From Paracoccus denitrificans (GTDB lineage Bacteria; Pseudomonadota; Alphaproteobacteria; Rhodobacterales; Rhodobacteraceae): DNA of 64,000 bases. A model generated the notes under the pieces. That model had not been told where the DNA came from. It ran no database searches and saw only the letters and a program-made list of their open reading frames with translations. The DNA lies in contig QFNE01000002.1 in assembly GCA_003240735.1 (NCBI GenBank), forward strand, positions 124,001 to 188,000. The letters run 5' to 3'. How positions within the stretch are numbered: the stretch's first letter is position 1; every line of letters starts with the position of its first letter. This document shows positions 59,531 to 64,000 of the stretch, piece after piece. The position numbers were made by a program, and so were the translations under genes.

Positions 59531-61174
59531 ATGGGTTTGAACCTGATGATGAATGAACAAGACGAGCTGAAGCCGCGCATCACGGTGTTCGGTGTGGGCG
59601 GTGCTGGCGGCAACGCGGTCAACAACATGATCGAAAAGCGCCTTGACGGGGTCGAGTTCGTGGTTGCGAACACCGACGCGCAGGCGCTGGCGCAAAGCCG
59701 GTCCGACAGCCGCGTGCAGCTGGGCCCGAAGGTCACCGAAGGTCTGGGCGCAGGCGCCAAACCCTCGATCGGGGCGAAAGCCGCCGAAGAAACCATCGAA
59801 GACATCGTCGATCACCTGATGGGCGCGCATATGTGCTTCATCACCGCCGGTATGGGCGGTGGAACCGGCACCGGCGCGGCCCCGATCATCGCGCAAGCTG
59901 CGCGTGAGATGGGTATCCTGACCGTCGGCGTCGTAACCAAGCCCTTCCAGTTCGAAGGCACCAAGCGGATGCGTCAGGCCGAAGAGGGCGTCGAAGCCCT
60001 GCAAAAGGTCGTCGATACACTGATCATCATTCCGAACCAGAACCTGTTCCGTCTGGCGAATGAAAAGACGACCTTCACCGAAGCCTTCGCGATGGCCGAT
60101 GACGTGCTGTATCAGGGCGTAAAGGGCGTGACCGACCTGATGGTCCGTCCGGGTCTGATCAACCTCGACTTCGCCGACGTGCGCGCGGTGATGGACGAGA
60201 TGGGCAAGGCCATGATGGGCACGGGCGAAGCATCGGGCGACAACCGCGCGGTCGAAGCCGCCGAAAAGGCCATCGCCAACCCGCTGCTGGACGAAATCAG
60301 CCTGAACGGCGCCAAAGGTGTGCTGATCAACATCACCGGCGGCTATGACCTGACGCTGTTCGAAATGGACGAAGCGGCTGAGAAGATCCGCGAAAAGGTC
60401 GATTCGGACGCCAACATCATCGTCGGCTCGACGCTCGATCCGGAAATGGAAGGCTCGATCCGCGTGTCGGTCGTGGCCACGGGCATCGACGCCAGCGCAG
60501 TTGCTGTTACCGAAGCGCCGGTCCAGCGCCGCACCATCAGCGAGCCGCTGACCCAGAACCCGCCGATTGCGCAGCGTGACACCGCCACCCATACGGCTGA
60601 CGAAGACCGCGTCCCGCCACGTCGCACGCCGATCATGTCGTCCGAGCCCGCCCGCTCGGCCGCGCCGTCGAGCGAAGAGATGCCGGCCCCGGCCTATGTG
60701 TCTCGCGAACGTGCGGCACCGGTCGATGACGTGCGTGATGCAGCGCCTGCACCGCGTGGCATGTCGAATGCAGACCGCTTGAACGCGGATGCGGGCGATT
60801 TCTTCGCCCCGGCCGCCGGTGAGCGTCGTGCACCCGCACCGCAACAGCAAAAGGTCCAGCGTGACCGTGCCGAGGCGCCCGTCCGCCGCGATCAGGCTGA
60901 AACCGCTGCCGCCCGTGCCGTCCGCAACCGCCAGGCCGCGGCCGAGAAACCTGCAGCCGAGCCGACCCACGGTCTGGGCGGCGGTCTGGGCCGCCTGATC
61001 GAACGCATGTCGGGCACGTCCAGCGATCGTCCGGCGTCGCAGACGGTCGCCGAACGCGTGCAGGACCGCATGGCCCGCCGCGCCTCGGAAGCGGACTTCG
61101 ATGATCTGGCATCGCCCGACTCACCCACCGAGAATGTCGAGATTCCGGCATTCCTGCGCCGTCAGGCCAACTGA
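59531..61174 (+). CDS. ftsZ: Cell division GTPase FtsZ
   Basis: The 547-residue tubulin homologue forms the Z ring. GVGGAGGNAVNNM is the first nucleotide loop and ITAGMGGGTGTGAAPIIAQ (near 108-125) the tubulin signature. The GTPase core ends near residue 325. A long, Ala/Pro/Arg-rich linker of about 200 residues, typical of alphaproteobacteria, leads to the C-terminal peptide VEIPAFLRRQAN that binds FtsA. GAGGG precedes ATG 59531; ATG 59549 is an alternative. Confidence 0.97.
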   Translation: MGLNLMMNEQDELKPRITVFGVGGAGGNAVNNMIEKRLDGVEFVVANTDAQALAQSRSDSRVQLGPKVTEGLGAGAKPSIGAKAAEETIEDIVDHLMGAHMCFITAGMGGGTGTGAAPIIAQAAREMGILTVGVVTKPFQFEGTKRMRQAEEGVEALQKVVDTLIIIPNQNLFRLANEKTTFTEAFAMADDVLYQGVKGVTDLMVRPGLINLDFADVRAVMDEMGKAMMGTGEASGDNRAVEAAEKAIANPLLDEISLNGAKGVLINITGGYDLTLFEMDEAAEKIREKVDSDANIIVGSTLDPEMEGSIRVSVVATGIDASAVAVTEAPVQRRTISEPLTQNPPIAQRDTATHTADEDRVPPRRTPIMSSEPARSAAPSSEEMPAPAYVSRERAAPVDDVRDAAPAPRGMSNADRLNADAGDFFAPAAGERRAPAPQQQKVQRDRAEAPVRRDQAETAAARAVRNRQAAAEKPAAEPTHGLGGGLGRLIERMSGTSSDRPASQTVAERVQDRMARRASEADFDDLASPDSPTENVEIPAFLRRQAN

Positions 61175-61212
61175 CACCCCCGACACGAAGGGGTGATTTG
61201 TGAGACTGAAAC

Positions 61213-61240
61213 GGGCCGCTGATGCGGCCCATTTCTTATT
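61213..61240 (+). terminator. Terminator after ftsZ
   Basis: GGGCCGC (61213-61219) and GCGGCCC (61224-61230) form a perfect 7-bp stem with loop TGAT, followed by ATTTCTTATT. It lies 38 bases after the ftsZ stop and should close the division cluster transcript. Confidence 0.8.
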
Positions 61241-61403
61241 TATAACAACGGTTTATGGTCCGGGTGCCTGTCACCTGCGGAATACTGCCGGGGTTTGTTA
61301 CAGTCAGTCATAATTCGTTAATGGCGCTTATCGGCAGGCATGCCTAACTCAGTCTCAAGCCGCTTTATGCGGAACATGAACTGACAGTGACGCGAGCAAG
61401 ACG

Positions 61404-62345
61404 ATGCAAGTGACTTTGGCAAAATCGGCAGAATTTCGGGGCGTTGGCCTGCACTCGGGCGCGCCTGCGCGTCTGGTGCTGCGTCCTGCCTTGGCCGGCC
61501 AAGGCATCGTGTTCCAGCGCACCGACATTGCTGCGGCCCCGATCCCTGCACTGTGGAACAACGTGAAGCCGTCGTCGCTGTGCACCCTTCTTGAAGGGAC
61601 GGATGGCGTCACCGTGTCGACCGTCGAACATATCATGGCGGCATTGGCTGGCACGGGCGTCACCAACGTGATCGCTGAAATCGACGGGCCGGAAATCCCG
61701 ATCCTGGACGGATCGTCGGCAATCTTCGTGCGCGGCATCCTGGCCGCCGGTCTGGCTACGCAGGCCGCACCCCTTCGTGCGATTCGCGTCCTGCGCCGGG
61801 TCGAGGTTCACGACGGGGCGGCATTTGCCGCGCTGTCGCCCGCCGATCAGCTCGAAATCGACTTTGCCATCGACTTCACCGATGCGGCCATCGGCCGTCA
61901 GGACAAGTCGCTGAACATGGCGAATGGCGCGTTTGTCCGCGAACTGATGGACAGCCGCACGTTCTGCCGTCAGGCGGACGTCGACGCGATGCAGGCAAAC
62001 GGTCTGGCGCTGGGTGGCACCTATTTCAACGCGGTCGTTGTCGACGGCGAAAAGGTTCTGTCGCCGGGTGGCCTGCGCCATCAGGACGAACCGGTGCGCC
62101 ACAAGATGCTGGACGCCATGGGCGACCTTGCGCTGGCCGGCGCGCCGTTGCTGGCGCGTTACCACGGCAACCGTGCGGGCCACGCGATGACCAATCGTCT
62201 GCTGCGGGCGTTGTTTGCCGCACCCGACGCGTGGGAATGGGTCGATTGCACCCCGGCACAAGAGGCCCGCTTGCCGGGCGCTGGGATCGCGATGATCGAC
62301 GGGGTCGTTCAATCGCATGCGAAATACGGACGCGCCGTCGCCTGA
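61404..62345 (+). CDS. lpxC: UDP-3-O-acyl-N-acetylglucosamine deacetylase
   Basis: The 313-residue zinc amidase performs the committed step of lipid A synthesis. VTLAKSAEFRGVGLHSGAPARLVL opens the protein; TVEHIMAALAG carries one zinc histidine, PVRHKMLDAMGDLAL the second histidine and aspartate, and GNRAGHAMTN the catalytic histidine. A 229-bp leader separates it from ftsZ, and the ftsZ terminator lies inside, so it has its own promoter. Confidence 0.96.
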   Translation: MQVTLAKSAEFRGVGLHSGAPARLVLRPALAGQGIVFQRTDIAAAPIPALWNNVKPSSLCTLLEGTDGVTVSTVEHIMAALAGTGVTNVIAEIDGPEIPILDGSSAIFVRGILAAGLATQAAPLRAIRVLRRVEVHDGAAFAALSPADQLEIDFAIDFTDAAIGRQDKSLNMANGAFVRELMDSRTFCRQADVDAMQANGLALGGTYFNAVVVDGEKVLSPGGLRHQDEPVRHKMLDAMGDLALAGAPLLARYHGNRAGHAMTNRLLRALFAAPDAWEWVDCTPAQEARLPGAGIAMIDGVVQSHAKYGRAVA

Positions 62346-62498
62346 CGGCCGTCCGGTCTGGCGCTCGCCCTACCGTCAATGCGCTGTCTCACTTCACTTT
62401 CCTGCGGAATCGATTGCCCTTTTGCGCGCCGCAATGTTGTGTGTTACCACGCCGCGCAGTCGGCATAAGACGCTGATGATCAGACGGGCAGGTGCAGC

Positions 62499-63347
62499 AT
62501 GGCAGGCATAACGAAGACCGCGCGCTGGATGGCGCTAGTGCTGTCCGTTGCGGTGGTCTCAGCCTGTGGTGGCAGAAGCGATAGCGCGACGAACCAACCG
62601 CTCGACAAGTTCACCGCCGAACAGATCTACAAGCGCGGCGAGTATGAGCTGGAGAACGCCAAGAACCCCAAGAATGCAGTTCACTACTTTTCGGAGGTCG
62701 AGCGTCTTTACCCCTATTCCGAATGGGCCAAGCGCGCGCTGATCATGCAGGCCTACAGCCAGCACAAGAACAAGAATTACGAAGAGGCGCGTGGCGCCGC
62801 ACAGCGCTTCATCGACGCCTATCCGGGCGACGAGGATGAGGCCTATGCCAAGTATCTGCTTGCGCTGTCCTATTACGACCAGATCGATGAGATCGGCCGC
62901 GACCAGGGCCTGACGTTCCAGGCGCTGCAGGGTCTGCGCGAGGTGATCGAGCAGTATCCGAACAGCGAATACGCCAAATCCTCAATCCTGAAGTTTGACC
63001 TGGCCTTCGACCATTTGGCCGGCAAGGAAATGGAAATCGGGCGGTATTACCTGAAACAGGGTCACTATACCGCCGCCATCAACCGCTTCCGCGTGGTGGT
63101 CGAGCAGTATCAGACGACGACCCACACCCCCGAGGCGCTGATGCGTCTGGTCGAAGCATATCTGGCCATCGGCCTGACCGACGAGGCGCAGACCGCAGGC
63201 GCGATTCTGGGCCACAACTTCCGGTCCTCGCCGTTCTATCAGGACGCCTACAACACGCTGCGTGGTCGCGGCCTGACGGCGACACCGGCCGGTAACAGTT
63301 GGCTGACCAGCGTTTATCGTCAGGTAGTTCAAGGCAAGTGGCTGTAA
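62499..63347 (+). CDS. bamD: Outer-membrane assembly lipoprotein BamD
   Basis: The 282-residue lipoprotein has lipobox VSAC (C23) after MAGITKTARWMALVLSVAVV. It has five TPR-like repeats, e.g. AEQIYKRGEYELENAKNPKNAVHYFSEVERLYPYSEWAKRALIMQAYSQHKNKNYEEARGAAQRFI. It is the essential partner of BamA in outer-membrane beta-barrel insertion. The order lpxC-bamD-recN is conserved in this group. Confidence 0.95.
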   Translation: MAGITKTARWMALVLSVAVVSACGGRSDSATNQPLDKFTAEQIYKRGEYELENAKNPKNAVHYFSEVERLYPYSEWAKRALIMQAYSQHKNKNYEEARGAAQRFIDAYPGDEDEAYAKYLLALSYYDQIDEIGRDQGLTFQALQGLREVIEQYPNSEYAKSSILKFDLAFDHLAGKEMEIGRYYLKQGHYTAAINRFRVVVEQYQTTTHTPEALMRLVEAYLAIGLTDEAQTAGAILGHNFRSSPFYQDAYNTLRGRGLTATPAGNSWLTSVYRQVVQGKWL

Positions 63348-63374
63348 GCTTTACGCAGGTGAGGGAGGCGTTAC

Positions 63375-64000
63375 ATGCTGCGCTCTCTTGATGTGCGGGA
63401 CATGCTGCTGATCGACCGGCTTGCGCTGAATTTTGCGCCGGGTCTGAACGTCCTGACTGGCGAAACCGGCGCCGGGAAATCGATTCTGCTGGATTGTCTG
63501 GGGTTCGTCCTTGGCTGGCGCGGGCGCGCGGAACTTGTCCGCGCCGGTGCCGCGCAGGGCGAGGTGACGGCCGTCTTTGACTTACCCCCCGGACATCCGG
63601 CCCGCGACATCCTGCACGAAGCGGGGATCGAGGCCGAAGATGAACTGATCCTGCGCCGCGTGAACGCCGCCGATGGCCGCAAGACCGGTTGGGTCAACGA
63701 CCGGCGCGTATCCGGAGAGGTTCTGCGCGCGCTCAGCGATTCGCTGGTGGAACTGCATGGTCAGCACGATGACCGGGGCCTGCTGAACCCGCGCGGTCAC
63801 CGTCTGTTGCTGGATGCCTTTGCCGGTGTCGATCTGAGCGCCGTGCGTGACGCGTGGACGCAGCGCCGCCGCGCCACCACCGCCTTGGCCGATGCGCAGG
63901 CCGCGCTGGATGCGGCGCGGGCCGAAGAAGACTATCTGCGCCATGCCGTGGCAGAGCTGGAAAAGCTGTCCCCCGAGGCTGGCGAGGAAACCGCGCTAGA
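63375..64000 (+). CDS. recN: DNA repair protein RecN, N-terminal part
   Basis: Translation from ATG 63375 gives MLRSLDVRDMLLIDRLAL, then the Walker A segment LNVLTGETGAGKSILLD, then VELHGQHDDRGLLNPRGHRLLLDAF and the start of a coiled coil (ALADAQAALDAARAEEDYLRHAVAELEKL). This is the SMC-like RecN used in double-strand break repair. GAGGGAGG lies six bases before the ATG. The frame is open to the window end, so about 210 of roughly 550 residues are seen. Confidence 0.95.
   Translation, partial: MLRSLDVRDMLLIDRLALNFAPGLNVLTGETGAGKSILLDCLGFVLGWRGRAELVRAGAAQGEVTAVFDLPPGHPARDILHEAGIEAEDELILRRVNAADGRKTGWVNDRRVSGEVLRALSDSLVELHGQHDDRGLLNPRGHRLLLDAFAGVDLSAVRDAWTQRRRATTALADAQAALDAARAEEDYLRHAVAELEKLSPEAGEETAL

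Overview
The window is about 64 kb of GC-rich, densely coding chromosome from an alphaproteobacterium of the Rhodobacterales (Rhodobacteraceae/Paracoccaceae type). I base this on an intact division and cell-wall (dcw) cluster ending ftsZ-lpxC-bamD-recN, an ScfR/RamB-type regulator divergent from isocitrate lyase, an alphaproteobacterial short GluRS together with gatC-gatA, a DUF1127 gene followed by CcsR-type small RNAs, and a tctCBA tricarboxylate transporter. The genus cannot be fixed from the sequence. I see no insertion sequence, phage gene, CRISPR array or rRNA.

Layout, left to right. 1-7.6 kb: tail of a FemAB-like acyltransferase, a large RTX exoprotein with a propeller-like N-terminus, a small zincin, gltX, tRNA-Met, and three secreted or envelope proteins including an OmpA-family protein. 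7.5-11.1 kb: the glyoxylate-shunt locus, with aceA plus a small downstream ORF and its terminator facing away from an scfR/ramB-type regulator. 11.3-19.6 kb: mostly metabolic singletons (TcyP-like symporter, sulfotransferase-like protein, Tas-like aldo/keto reductase, a split chromate transporter, DUF2127 protein, gpt, LysE exporter, fabI, pdxH). 19.7-24 kb: stress and translation genes (double cold-shock protein plus DUF192, efp divergent from epmA, cbpA-cbpM). 24-31.9 kb: phytase-like exoprotein, LacI regulator, tRNA-Arg, tctCBA, Hint-domain protein. 31.9-36.2 kb: a leftward run gatC-gatA-lipoprotein-amidase, then a GFA-family gene converging on rlmJ.

36.2-37.2 kb is the most distinctive stretch. 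On the minus strand a small DUF1127 gene is followed by eight hairpins, arranged as four weak-stem/strong-stem pairs, every loop carrying a CCTCC-rich anti-Shine-Dalgarno motif, and then by rlmJ with no clear terminator between. This matches the ccaF1-ccsR1-4 sRNA locus known from Rhodobacter sphaeroides.

37.1-64 kb: mrp, then a 680-bp non-coding region holding an unusually dense group of GANTC (CcrM) sites and a three-repeat MraZ box. The dcw cluster follows: mraZ-rsmH-ftsL-ftsI-murE-murF-mraY-murD-ftsW-murG-murC, an interruption (one small membrane protein plus an oppositely oriented choX-betC pair for choline and choline-sulfate use), then murB-ddl-ftsQ-ftsA-ftsZ, lpxC, bamD and the start of recN. 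Most dcw genes overlap by about 4 bp, implying coupled translation. Together these genes make lipid II, build the divisome, and supply lipid A and outer-membrane assembly.
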